Shown here: positions 1-9,432 of the stretch, piece after piece
Position numbering within the stretch: the stretch's first letter is position 1
Layout of the letters: the number at the start of each line of letters is the position of its first letter
From: Paradesertivirga superstes
GTDB taxonomy: Bacteria; Bacteroidota; Bacteroidia; Sphingobacteriales; Sphingobacteriaceae
NCBI RefSeq assembly: GCF_037622515.1
Contig: NZ_JBBJCN010000004.1
Span: 248,001 to 312,000 of the forward strand
Reading direction: 5' to 3'
Length of the DNA stretch: 64,000 nt
Position numbers and translations under genes: made by a program
Notes under the pieces: generated by a model
Databases searched by the model: none
What the model saw: only the letters and a program-made list of their open reading frames with translations
Told to the model about the DNA's origin: nothing

Positions 1-591
1 GAAGATTGCCGAAATCTGGTTCATATTCTTGTAATCAATGGCCTGCTCCCTGGCCTGCTTTAAATTCTTTAAAATTTCAGCTTCCTCTACTGCTGTAAGA
101 TTCGGAACGATGGATTTATATCCATTCATCGTGAACGCTACTTTGCCAATGGTGTATTTGTCAAGAATCGCCTCTACCTGCTGTTCGGTTAAATCTTTTC
201 TTAAACCACTCATCAAGTTTTCATGAACCGTATTAGGCATCGCCGAATTGGCGATAACCTGTCTGTCTAATTCAGATAGTTTAATTCCCGTTACCGGATT
301 GATTCCTGCGGGAACTGTCGAAAACGGATGATCATTGTGCCAGTCGCGGACAGTTTTTAAATGGGTAGCTATAATCGCCTGAATACGAGCCGCTTTTGAT
401 GCATCATTTAAACTAAGGGATGTAACCCATTCGGCTGCTTTTTTTTCCTGATCAGCATCAGACTTGGCTCTGGTTTCTGCTAACATGGCTTCTGTTTTAA
501 CATCAGGCTTAACCTGACTATAGGCAGAAGAAGTAAGTAAAGCAGCACAGAAAATGGCCGCGCTCAACGTTTTTAGTTTTTTAGGTTTCAT
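1..591 (-). CDS. DUF3826 family secreted protein (3' end beyond window)
   Basis: This is an open frame of 197 codons from ATG at 591 that runs off the left edge, so the C-terminus is missing. It begins with a typical signal peptide (MKPKKLKTLSAAIF, cleavage near SAYSQ). The visible part carries hallmarks seen in the other DUF3826 proteins of this window: a DLTEQQVEAILDKYT segment, a VAFTMNGYKSIVPNL segment and a LKQAREQAID helix. It lies 11 bases downstream of the GH78 stop, so it is the last visible gene of the long pectin operon. The biochemical function of DUF3826 is not known to me. The family recurs in Bacteroidota polysaccharide loci, which suggests a periplasmic accessory role. The family call is good; any function would be a guess. 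Confidence 0.85.
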   Translation of the reverse strand, partial: MKPKKLKTLSAAIFCAALLTSSAYSQVKPDVKTEAMLAETRAKSDADQEKKAAEWVTSLSLNDASKAARIQAIIATHLKTVRDWHNDHPFSTVPAGINPVTGIKLSELDRQVIANSAMPNTVHENLMSGLRKDLTEQQVEAILDKYTIGKVAFTMNGYKSIVPNLTAVEEAEILKNLKQAREQAIDYKNMNQISAIF

Positions 592-602
592 TATGATATT
601 TT

Positions 603-3359
603 TTAAATGCCTGAATTAAATGTGTAATTACCTGAACCGACTTCAAAAACAGCCCTGCCGTCTTCCATTTTTATAAACTTCACTCCATTTGCCGATGATG
701 CCTTTTCGTTTCCCTCCTTAACTTCTTTAGCAGAAGCCGCGGGTATATGAACAAGTGCTTTTGTATTGGCTGGTACAGTTATATTCCAGTTAAAAGCTTT
801 TCCATCCCGCTTCCAATCACTTTTGATTACACCGTAAGGCGATTGGTAACTTCCCTTTGCATAATTTAATCCGTCGATCAACTCAGGCTTCATAACGATT
901 CTCTTAAACCCGGGATTCTCATAGTCCGATTGTATTCCAAGCAGATTCTCGTAATACCAAATCATTAAATCGCCAAGCATCATCACGTGATTTTGAGAAT
1001 TCATCTTTGGGTCAGCAGTGTTTCCATTCCAAAGCTCCCAAATGGCTGTCGCGCCATTTTCAATCATATATCCCCATGAAGGATAGGTTTTTTGAGAAGC
1101 AATTTTATAAGCCAGATCAGATCTTCCTATATCCGAAAGTGTACGCATAAGCCACTGAGTCCCGATTAATCCAGTGCTTAAATGACTTTTGTTTTCAACC
1201 TCAATGATATTCACTATCCGGCGATGCACCTTATCAGTATTCCCTGGTTCAACCAGTCCAAAATGAACAGCAAGTATGTTGTCGGTCAAGTTATTCTCAC
1301 CGTAAAAACCCTTTTGGTTGTAGAATTTTTTATTAAATGCAGTCTTTGCCGAGGATGCAAGCTCTGCAAATGTTAAAATATCTGCATCATTACCTGTGAG
1401 CTTAGCAAAACGGCTCATCATATTCAAATAATGGAAATAATACGCTGTCGCGATTAAGGTACTTGGATGTTTCTGATCAGCATTTACGCCACGTCCCGCT
1501 TCGGCAGTTGCAGGTGGAACACACCAATCTCCATAGCTATCTCTGGTCATAATACCTTCAGCATTCAGATATCGAGATTGCATATATGTCAGCCACTTTT
1601 TCATAGCCGGATAATTGGTATAAAGAACGGAAACATCTCCCGTTTGACGATAAAGCATATCCGAAATCAAAAGCAGTGTTCCCGGCCAGGTCATATTGTC
1701 ACTGTAATAGCGCCAAAAGGCAGGGGCAACATCAGGAATAGCTCCATCAGCTTTTTGAGAATACCTGATATCTGCCAACCATTTAGTGTACAAAGCTGTG
1801 TTATCAAACAAAAAGCTTTCGCCATAAGCGCCAGTTGACCTGTCGCCTAACCAGGGTTGACGTTCATTACGTTGCGGACAATCTACCGGCATGCCTTTGT
1901 AGTTTGAAGCAATTCCCCACCACGAATTCTTATGAATCTGATTTAACAAAGCATTGGATGTTTCGAAAGAGCCAACGGTTTGCAGGTCGTCATAAACTAG
2001 CCTGGCGCTAAAATCATTCTTGGTGGGTGTACCCGGATACCCTTTTACTTCGACATACCGAAAGCCGTGATAAACAAAACGAGGTTCCCACTCTTCAATG
2101 CCTTCTCCATTAACAATATAGGTATCGGTAGTCTTGGCGTCGCGTAGGTTAGCGATAAACAAGTCTCCGTTTCCCTGTAAAGATTCTGCAAACTTGAGAG
2201 TTAGCTTGCGACCTTTTTCACTTTTCACGCGTAGTTTCACCCAACCGGCCATATTCTGACCAAAGTCGATGATGTAATTTCCATTGCTCCGTTTTGTAAT
2301 TGACACTGGCTTGATATCCTGCATTACTTTCATAAACTGGTTCATTTGAGCCTCATAAGCTCCACCAGGCTCCTGAACATACTCAGATTTCAACCAATTT
2401 TTCTCATTGAATCCTGGCTGGTTCCACCCATACATTTCCTTGCGGGCATCATACTCTTCACCATCGTACTCGTTGTTTGCCAATATAGGACCATCTGCGG
2501 TACCCTTCCAGCTTTCATCGGTTTTGATAGTTTCCTTCGTTCCGTCAGCATAAGTGATATTCACCTGCATTAGCAGTTTTGGGAAACCAAATGTCTTTTG
2601 CTTATACGCTTTGCTTTGGCGCATTTCGAAAAAGCGACCGTTACCTAGAATTACTCCGACCGCATGCTTTCCCGCTTTTAAGTGTTCTGTGACATCGAAG
2701 GTATTGTATTTAACATTTTGAGTATAATCTGTCGGTGCCGGTGCTAAAACCTGGTCGCCGATCTTCTTTCCATCGATATACAGCTCGTATAAACCCAAAC
2801 CGATGATAGATGCTGTTGCAGATTTAACCTGTTTTGTTGTTGAAAATTCTTTTCTAAAATACCTGGCTGATAATCTTGGCAGATCTTGGTTATCCCATGG
2901 AAAATAGCGATCGAAGCCTATCCAGCGGCCTTCCCAATCTTTGTATTCCTTTAAACCCATGCTCCAGAATGCAGGTGCGCTCCAATCTGAAAAGCCGTTA
3001 TTTGTCCATACTTTAACTTTCCAAAAAGCCCTCTCTCTGCTTTTCAATGGCTTACCTGCATATCTGGCATGAATCGACTCGCTCGAATTCACTTTACCAG
3101 AATTCCACAAATCGCCTTCATTAGCATTAAGCTTTTCCAAACTTGAAGCCACAAGAATTTGATAAGCAGTTTGCTCTATTCCCCGAGCCAACACAGGAAT
3201 CTCCCAGCTTAAACGAGGTGTTGTTACATCAATCCCTACAGGGTTAAGCAACAACTCTGTACGCAAATTTTCAAGTTTAATAGGAGACAATTCCTCTCCC
3301 TTGAATGATGCGAACAAGGCGATGCTTAGCAGAACAAAAAAGTATCTTAATATCTTCAT
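603..3359 (-). CDS. GH78 alpha-L-rhamnosidase
   Basis: The product probably removes terminal alpha-L-rhamnose from rhamnogalacturonan or its side chains in the periplasm. The first half has the beta-sandwich modules of GH78 (Bac_rhamnosid_N-type binding region around residues 150-330). The (alpha/alpha)6 catalytic barrel follows, with the family signature DCPQRNER...WLGD near residue 500, whose Glu is the expected general acid. Further on are an AIWELWNG segment (the Glu matching the general base) and MNSQNH, and a C-terminal beta-sandwich ends the protein. I chose ATG 3359 over an in-frame ATG at 3380 because it gives a clean signal peptide (MKILRYFFVLLSIALFASF) and does not overlap the GH2 gene, whose stop begins at 3361. 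Length (918 aa) is normal for the family. It is co-transcribed with GH2 upstream and DUF3826 downstream. Confidence 0.92.
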   Translation of the reverse strand: MKILRYFFVLLSIALFASFKGEELSPIKLENLRTELLLNPVGIDVTTPRLSWEIPVLARGIEQTAYQILVASSLEKLNANEGDLWNSGKVNSSESIHARYAGKPLKSRERAFWKVKVWTNNGFSDWSAPAFWSMGLKEYKDWEGRWIGFDRYFPWDNQDLPRLSARYFRKEFSTTKQVKSATASIIGLGLYELYIDGKKIGDQVLAPAPTDYTQNVKYNTFDVTEHLKAGKHAVGVILGNGRFFEMRQSKAYKQKTFGFPKLLMQVNITYADGTKETIKTDESWKGTADGPILANNEYDGEEYDARKEMYGWNQPGFNEKNWLKSEYVQEPGGAYEAQMNQFMKVMQDIKPVSITKRSNGNYIIDFGQNMAGWVKLRVKSEKGRKLTLKFAESLQGNGDLFIANLRDAKTTDTYIVNGEGIEEWEPRFVYHGFRYVEVKGYPGTPTKNDFSARLVYDDLQTVGSFETSNALLNQIHKNSWWGIASNYKGMPVDCPQRNERQPWLGDRSTGAYGESFLFDNTALYTKWLADIRYSQKADGAIPDVAPAFWRYYSDNMTWPGTLLLISDMLYRQTGDVSVLYTNYPAMKKWLTYMQSRYLNAEGIMTRDSYGDWCVPPATAEAGRGVNADQKHPSTLIATAYYFHYLNMMSRFAKLTGNDADILTFAELASSAKTAFNKKFYNQKGFYGENNLTDNILAVHFGLVEPGNTDKVHRRIVNIIEVENKSHLSTGLIGTQWLMRTLSDIGRSDLAYKIASQKTYPSWGYMIENGATAIWELWNGNTADPKMNSQNHVMMLGDLMIWYYENLLGIQSDYENPGFKRIVMKPELIDGLNYAKGSYQSPYGVIKSDWKRDGKAFNWNITVPANTKALVHIPAASAKEVKEGNEKASSANGVKFIKMEDGRAVFEVGSGNYTFNSGI

Positions 3360-3360
3360 C

Positions 3361-6126
3361 TTATTTACCTGAGAAATCAAAGTATAATGTCAGATCCAGA
3401 GCCCTTGCAGGTTCCTTTTCGTAATCGTAAAAAACGTTTTTACCCGCCCTTGGCCCACTCCTGTCTGACCTTTGCGTTTTTGTACCTATTCCGGGAATTC
3501 CTTGCATAAATGAAATATCGCCGGAAGGAAATATAGGTTCATAATTATGCCATTGATCAGTTTTCCATGCAGGTGTAAACAAGCGCAAAAACACATCTTC
3601 ATTTTCAGCTACTACGGTGAATGGCTGTTCGGTAGTAATGAATTTACTCCAGTACATGTTCGAATGGTATCCCTTAAATTCGGGATACACCCATTGCTCG
3701 CCTGTTTCGGTTGTGTTATAATCCTTGTTCCAAACGCCAAATTGATTGCCTTTTACTCGGTTTCTCCAAACCCGGTATGGCCCATCTCCCATGTATTGAA
3801 CCCCCTTAATCTTGTTTTCCGGGAATGAGAAATTGACTCCGATGAAGTTTGTGAGGTATTCTGCCGGGAAATATTTTACATTCAGCTTCACCCAACCAGA
3901 TGGATAAATTGTCCATTGAATGGTGTTGTACGCAGCTTTTCTATCGAATGTGGATTCAACTATCAGATTCTTACCATCCAGCCTGTGTATAATATTTTGA
4001 AAGTTGGTTGCTCCTTCCTGAACAATCGGTCCGTTTGTAAAAGGAATCGAGCCTTTTGCATTTTTAACACTTCTTAAAATTCCGGTCTTTTTGCTGAAGC
4101 TGAGGTTTATTCCGTTTGCCGAAACGTTGTAAAGTGTGTCGGTTTCCGATAAGCGTACTGTTTCATTTCCTTCAGTAATTACCAACCTGTTTGCTTCTGT
4201 TTTTGGAAGAGTTATCGGAAAACTCCAGGTAAACAATTCGCGGTTATGAGGATCAGTCGCGCTGATATATAAAACATCAAAATTCCCCCAGTCGGCAGGT
4301 AAAGAAACATTCAGTAACCCTTTTTCAAATGGTTTAATATTTGGAGAAGAAGCACTTCCTGTTTTAGCGCTTTGGTTTTTTAAGTTCAAAAGCTTCCAGC
4401 TAAATTTACACTGATTCAGATTGGTAAAATAATACCTGTTCTCAATATTAAAAGCTCCGTTGAACCCCGGTGTCATTTCGCGCGGTTCAAAATAAAGAGG
4501 GCTCCATACTTCTTTTATCGTGTAAAAGCTGCCTTCTTTTTCGTGATATGGGCCAACAATTCCATCTGCACCACGATTTTTGTCGGTATCTATAATTCCA
4601 TTTTTGTCGGTACGTACAACTCCCTGATCAGCAAAATCCCACAGAAAACCGCCTGCTGAAAGCGGGTTGATCAGCATATCGTTCCAGTAGTCGTCTAAAC
4701 TTGCCCCGTGACCACCATCGTACATACCATGTAAAAACTCGGTCGGCATAACAATGCTGTGGCCATGGCGATAATTACCTATACCATAATTGTATTCACG
4801 ATAATGCTGTGTATCAAATCCATTAAAATCTTCCCATGGATGAACCAATGGTCTCTTTTGAATATCTTCCTCTGCGAATAAATAATCAAGCTCACGATTG
4901 TGACCTCCTTCGTTTCCGTTCGCCCAAAAAACAATCGATGGATGGTTAACATCATGCGAAAGCATTTCCTTCGTAAGTTTCGTACCCGTTGGCGTATCGT
5001 AGTGACCATGCCAGCCGGCAAGCTCGTCCATTACAAAGAGTCCTAATGAGTCACATACATCCAGAAAATGTCCGTCTGGTGGATAATGAGACATGCGCAC
5101 TGCGTTCATGTTCATTTCCTTTATCAGATTTACATCATTAATGCTTACTGTTTTACTGGTAGTTCTTCCAGATGTGGGATAGAAGGAATGGCGATTTACT
5201 CCTTTAAACTTTATCTTAACTCCATTAACATATACACCGTCCCGTTCTTTGACTTCCACGGTACGAAATCCGATTTTCTGTTCGATGGTATGCAATGTTT
5301 TTCCTTTTTTGTATAAGGTGAACACCGCTTTATAAAGGTTTGGAAATTCTGAAGACCATAATTTGGGAGAGCTGAACTTCGCAGAAATAAGGCTGGTAGC
5401 TACTCCGTTTACAGCCTGGTTAATTTGTTTACCAAACTTTTTCCCATCAGAAGCATAAAGCTGGATCGAAATCTTATCCGCATTGGCTGAATGAAAAACC
5501 TTTGCAGTAAACTGTCCGTTGGCCTTCGCATCAACAGCAATCCGTTCAATATGATCTTGGGGCAAAACTTCTAAAAACACAGGTCGGAAAATGCCTCCAA
5601 AAATCCAGAAATCTGCTTTTCGTTCAGCTTCATTGACCGATTGATTGGCAGAATGCTTCGATACCTTTGCCTCCAGTACATTAGAAGATCCATAGTTCAG
5701 TAAATCAGAGATATCATATTTAAAGACATAAAAAGCTCCCTGGTGAGTTGAACCGGCAGATCTTCCATTAATTTTAACTTCAGTATCTGTCATTGATCCC
5801 TCAAACACAATGTTTATTTTTTTGCCTTTCAAAGAAGCTGGAACTGTAAAAGTATGTTTATAAAATCCATGTTCTTTTCCCCTTACTGAATCTTTTGAAA
5901 AACCATAATCATATTTTCCAAAGCCCTGTAATTCCCAGTTAGAAGGCACCGCAATTTTCGACCATTTACCCGAATTCATGCCACCGCTAACCATAAAATC
6001 CCATTGCACGGTATTATCGTTCCCGGTACCCGAGAGATACAGCTTTTCTGTTTTTTGCGCCATAATAGATGCAAAAGGTAAAAGGCCAATGACAAGTGGG
6101 ATTATATGTCGGAGCACGTTCTTCAT
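3361..6126 (-). CDS. GH2 family glycosidase (beta-galactosidase-like)
   Basis: A secreted 921-residue GH2 enzyme with signal peptide (cleavage near SIMAQ). Domain order is the usual one: sugar-binding jelly-roll (about 30-190), Ig-like domain (about 190-290), TIM barrel (about 290-560) and a C-terminal beta-galactosidase small-chain-like region. The acid/base is Glu406 in WANGNEGG and the nucleophile Glu463 in MPTEF; RMSHYPPDGHFLDVCDSLGL is the standard GH2 barrel motif. The residue after the acid/base is Gly rather than the common Ser, which may affect specificity. Its start codon overlaps the stop of the esterase gene by one base (TAATG), which indicates translational coupling. Substrate could be beta-galactoside or beta-glucuronide; the sequence alone does not decide. 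Confidence 0.88.
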   Translation of the reverse strand: MKNVLRHIIPLVIGLLPFASIMAQKTEKLYLSGTGNDNTVQWDFMVSGGMNSGKWSKIAVPSNWELQGFGKYDYGFSKDSVRGKEHGFYKHTFTVPASLKGKKINIVFEGSMTDTEVKINGRSAGSTHQGAFYVFKYDISDLLNYGSSNVLEAKVSKHSANQSVNEAERKADFWIFGGIFRPVFLEVLPQDHIERIAVDAKANGQFTAKVFHSANADKISIQLYASDGKKFGKQINQAVNGVATSLISAKFSSPKLWSSEFPNLYKAVFTLYKKGKTLHTIEQKIGFRTVEVKERDGVYVNGVKIKFKGVNRHSFYPTSGRTTSKTVSINDVNLIKEMNMNAVRMSHYPPDGHFLDVCDSLGLFVMDELAGWHGHYDTPTGTKLTKEMLSHDVNHPSIVFWANGNEGGHNRELDYLFAEEDIQKRPLVHPWEDFNGFDTQHYREYNYGIGNYRHGHSIVMPTEFLHGMYDGGHGASLDDYWNDMLINPLSAGGFLWDFADQGVVRTDKNGIIDTDKNRGADGIVGPYHEKEGSFYTIKEVWSPLYFEPREMTPGFNGAFNIENRYYFTNLNQCKFSWKLLNLKNQSAKTGSASSPNIKPFEKGLLNVSLPADWGNFDVLYISATDPHNRELFTWSFPITLPKTEANRLVITEGNETVRLSETDTLYNVSANGINLSFSKKTGILRSVKNAKGSIPFTNGPIVQEGATNFQNIIHRLDGKNLIVESTFDRKAAYNTIQWTIYPSGWVKLNVKYFPAEYLTNFIGVNFSFPENKIKGVQYMGDGPYRVWRNRVKGNQFGVWNKDYNTTETGEQWVYPEFKGYHSNMYWSKFITTEQPFTVVAENEDVFLRLFTPAWKTDQWHNYEPIFPSGDISFMQGIPGIGTKTQRSDRSGPRAGKNVFYDYEKEPARALDLTLYFDFSGK

Positions 6127-7583
6127 TAATTAGTATCAGTATATTTAAATTGTGTGATTAATGGGTTGTCTGTTCTGAAAGGCATTGCCGGGATGCCGTC
6201 TTTATTGTAAAAATTTGCTTTGCCGCCTTCATCCCATGCGAAGCGTACTTTAACCGGATTTTTAATTGCTGTTGCAGAAACGATTACCTTATTTCCCTTA
6301 ATTTCTGCTTTTGCAGGAATATACCTGCCATCGCTTCCGGCGATCTCAAACTGGGTTAATGCTTTTCCGTCTTTACTGGTTAAACCCTTGCCTGTATACT
6401 TAAATCTCAGGTATATTTTATCGCCTTTTATCTGCTTTTTTTCGTAAACCGGGCCCGAAGGACTAACCTTAACACCATAGTTTTCAGCCAGCGGCCATTG
6501 GGCAAGCCTCCTCCCGATCTCCCATTTAAAACCGGGGTGTAGATCATCGGGAGTATTCACCAGGTCGGTAGTAGTAATCATTCCGGTATAAGGAATTTTC
6601 ATAGCCAGCTGCTGCGCTTCCCAAAATTTCGGCAAGGTTTCTTTGGTTAACGGATACTTTCCGGCACTCTTTGAATAATAAAAAGGAGCGATCTGGACAT
6701 AGTAAAATGGGAGAGTTTTATCGTCCCATAATTTACGCCAGCTCTTAATCAGGGCTGCCAGTTTGTAGGTATATTCTATGTTCTCATTCTGAAAACAGTT
6801 TGTTTCTCCCTGGTACCATAAAAACCCCTTTACGGCGAACGGAGCCAGAGGAGCAATCATGGGTTCGTAAAACTTACCCGGGTCGCCACTGATTTTTAGA
6901 TCTTTAAAAAAACCGGCAGTAAATCCATTTACCGGAATCCAGGGTTCTATGGCGCTGCCCGGAATAGCAGAAGAAATCATCCCGACAGGAACATCGAGTT
7001 TTTCATTCAACTCTTTAGCAAAAAAATACCCTGCGGCAGAAAATGAGCGTAAAGCCGAATCGCGGGCAATACTCCAGCCTTTATGAGCGGGGTCTGGTAT
7101 TGCCAGCTCTTTCCTGTTAACAAGAAAAATCCTTATTTCAGGGTTATTCGCATAATTTAATTCATCAACAGGAGAATGAAGGCCGTCAGGGTTTTGAACC
7201 TTGCCAGCGTTGACAACTTTGCTGTTTTTGCGCATGGTATACTCCATGTTGGATTGCCCGGAACAAAGCCATACTTCTCCTACCAGAATATTATCCAGTT
7301 TGATAGTATTCGTACCGGTAATTGTCAATGACCTTGGTTTATTACTGGCCTTTAAGGGATTTAAAAACACGATCCATTTACCTTGTGCATCAGCCGTAGT
7401 TTTCTTTTCCTGACCGGCAAACTGAACTGAAATGAGTTCACCGGCCGACGCAGAACCCCAAATAGGTAAGCTTTTATTGCGTTGCAAGACCATATCATGT
7501 GCCAGAATACGGGGCAGAGTAATTGCAGCCTGCGTATTAAAAGCAAACAGTGATAAAATAATGCAAACAGATAAATTTCTCAT
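6126..7583 (-). CDS. Sialate-O-acetylesterase-like SGNH esterase
   Basis: A 485-residue exported SGNH/GDSL esterase that probably removes acetyl groups from pectic sugars before glycosidases act. After a signal peptide (cleavage near NTQAA) comes a short beta domain, then block I with nucleophile Ser111 in CSGQSNM, a WYQGETN block, and a DLHPGFKWEIGRR block carrying the Asp and His of the triad. The family name comes from sialic acid esterases, but in plant-glycan loci its members act as pectin or xylan deacetylases, so the neighbours argue for pectin. The gene is separated from the Asp-box protein by one base and overlaps the GH2 start by one base. It has no inserted jelly-roll domain of the kind found in the larger members of this family; such a domain is instead found inside the GH95 protein at 42989. 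Confidence 0.88.
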   Translation of the reverse strand: MRNLSVCIILSLFAFNTQAAITLPRILAHDMVLQRNKSLPIWGSASAGELISVQFAGQEKKTTADAQGKWIVFLNPLKASNKPRSLTITGTNTIKLDNILVGEVWLCSGQSNMEYTMRKNSKVVNAGKVQNPDGLHSPVDELNYANNPEIRIFLVNRKELAIPDPAHKGWSIARDSALRSFSAAGYFFAKELNEKLDVPVGMISSAIPGSAIEPWIPVNGFTAGFFKDLKISGDPGKFYEPMIAPLAPFAVKGFLWYQGETNCFQNENIEYTYKLAALIKSWRKLWDDKTLPFYYVQIAPFYYSKSAGKYPLTKETLPKFWEAQQLAMKIPYTGMITTTDLVNTPDDLHPGFKWEIGRRLAQWPLAENYGVKVSPSGPVYEKKQIKGDKIYLRFKYTGKGLTSKDGKALTQFEIAGSDGRYIPAKAEIKGNKVIVSATAIKNPVKVRFAWDEGGKANFYNKDGIPAMPFRTDNPLITQFKYTDTN

Positions 7584-7584
7584 C

Positions 7585-9432
7585 TTAATACCCGGAGGTT
7601 TTAAATGACTTTATATAAAATATGGCTTCAGGAACTGGTGTTCCCGGATTTTCCAGGTCGTAGGTTTGATCAGTAGGGGTATCGGCATCAGGAAAACGAC
7701 GAACGTCACCGGTTCTGAAAATCACCCGTTCAAAAGCCGCAACAGGTGCAAATTGAAGTTTCGCCCCTTTGCTTTGACCGTTAACTAGTACATTATAAAT
7801 TCTTTTATCGCGGTCGAGTTCGATCCTGACATCGTACTGCTTGCCTGCTTCGTATGCCATAATACCCGAATTACGATAACCTACCTTTGCCTCAAACTGT
7901 CCCTGATCGTTAAATATTAACCGTGCTGCGGCATTTCCTTTTGCATCCGTAAATTCAATCTGCAGGCTTCCTTTATCACTTTGTGCAGCAATTACTGAAA
8001 ATTCAACCGCTACCTTTTTTGAGGACGGGATCACCCGTTCTGCTCTGGCATAATCGTACCTGTCTTTATCCCGTAAGGTTAAAGCATTCCTGCCATCCGA
8101 AGCCTTTTCAATTTTTACAGGTGCCCAAAGAGGACTGTATATGTTCCATAGCTTCAGATCAGATAGTTTATTAAACTGACTAAAGTTGTCGTTAGCATTT
8201 GAAGTAACCTTAGACGTAACAGGAACAGGCACACTTCCAACCCACATATCTTCCTTATTCATACTGTAGGTTAGCCACATTTTCCCATCAAATGTTTTGC
8301 CGTTACCCTCTAAAATTCCCCGAATATACTGGGGGCCGTAAGATTTATAATTACCGCCATAACGCATCGGAGAGATCTCACCGTTCACCAATAGTAAATC
8401 TTTATAATCCAGGCCATTATCGCTGGTAGAAACAGCCAGAGGCCAGCGAAATTCTGAAGGGTTGTACACTGTAGCATAACGTCCATCTGAAGTCTTCTGA
8501 CCCCAGATTTTTGCATTACTATTTACAAAACCTGGTGCACGTAAAGGTTCATATTTCCATGATTTACCGCCATCATTGCTTACCGAGGTTAATGCATGTT
8601 TCCATAAACCCACTACTCTGCCATCCGGCAGGTGATAATAACTAAATGCTTTTACAGGACGGTTATACGGAATTAAAGGATCATTTCTGTCGGCCTCCTC
8701 TACCATTTGCTGCATCATTAATGGATTTGCGAGTATTTCATTACAGGCCTGGACAAAACTTTTGTCTTTACTTTTAGTATAGAATGGATATTGTGATTTT
8801 TTCAGATCCCAGGTTGAGTTGTGACGAAGAAAATAAATCGGCCCGTATGATCCGTCTTTTTTGATCTCCCGAACTACCCTTCCAATTCCCTTTCCATCAT
8901 TTGGGTCATCTTTAGCATCCATGGCAATGCCATAATAGGCCAATGCCAGTAAACGGTCTTTCTTAGACACATAAAAACCTACACGCTGATGCATGGTGGC
9001 AAATAAATCTTTCGCTACTCCAGGATACCCTTCTTTTTTCCAGCCATCCGGAATTTTATAGGGCGGAAAAATAATCTCTGGCTTAGACCAGTTATAACCA
9101 TCTTTTGATGTTTGCAATAAAGTCTGGCTGGGAGGAATATGTTCACCAACCGGATCACTTAAGTATTCCAGGAAAAAAGTATTGTTCCAGTAAGCCAGCA
9201 TGGGAGCATGGTTGTAGGTCCAGCTAAAGCCATTTGCCAGTTCCGGGTGTTCGCGGTTTGCACGAAAAACCTGGATGTTGTGCACGCCAACTGCCGGACT
9301 TAATTGCCCGTGGTGGTAATCTACGTTAGACAGAGTCGTACCTGTATATCTAACTGTATCCTGGGCCCGAAGCTTTGTTAAGCTGAATGCCACAAGAAAA
9401 ATTAAAATTATGTTACGTTTTAAATACTTCAT
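7585..9432 (-). CDS. Asp-box (BNR) beta-propeller protein, sialidase-like
   Basis: A 615-residue exported protein (signal peptide ending near KLRAQ). The first about 410 residues look like a beta-propeller: two clear Asp-boxes are visible, SKDGYNW near residue 109 and SNDGGKSW near 284, plus a degenerate one (STSDNGLDY). The last about 180 residues form a separate beta-sandwich-like domain of the concanavalin/LamG type (VAVEFSVIA, LQIEFTDAKG, YDVRIELDRD). Such proteins are usually annotated as exo-sialidases, but no sialic acid is expected in pectin. Propeller glycosidases and lyases acting at rhamnose-glucuronate linkages (GH145, PL42) are alternatives I cannot distinguish here. One-base TAATG overlap with the GH43-like gene upstream indicates coupled translation. 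Confidence 0.7.
   Translation of the reverse strand: MKYLKRNIILIFLVAFSLTKLRAQDTVRYTGTTLSNVDYHHGQLSPAVGVHNIQVFRANREHPELANGFSWTYNHAPMLAYWNNTFFLEYLSDPVGEHIPPSQTLLQTSKDGYNWSKPEIIFPPYKIPDGWKKEGYPGVAKDLFATMHQRVGFYVSKKDRLLALAYYGIAMDAKDDPNDGKGIGRVVREIKKDGSYGPIYFLRHNSTWDLKKSQYPFYTKSKDKSFVQACNEILANPLMMQQMVEEADRNDPLIPYNRPVKAFSYYHLPDGRVVGLWKHALTSVSNDGGKSWKYEPLRAPGFVNSNAKIWGQKTSDGRYATVYNPSEFRWPLAVSTSDNGLDYKDLLLVNGEISPMRYGGNYKSYGPQYIRGILEGNGKTFDGKMWLTYSMNKEDMWVGSVPVPVTSKVTSNANDNFSQFNKLSDLKLWNIYSPLWAPVKIEKASDGRNALTLRDKDRYDYARAERVIPSSKKVAVEFSVIAAQSDKGSLQIEFTDAKGNAAARLIFNDQGQFEAKVGYRNSGIMAYEAGKQYDVRIELDRDKRIYNVLVNGQSKGAKLQFAPVAAFERVIFRTGDVRRFPDADTPTDQTYDLENPGTPVPEAIFYIKSFKTSGY

Noticed and set aside
3360..3380. 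An upstream ATG for the GH78 gene
   Set aside because: It would overlap the GH2 gene and put seven extra residues before a good signal peptide; ATG 3359 is better.
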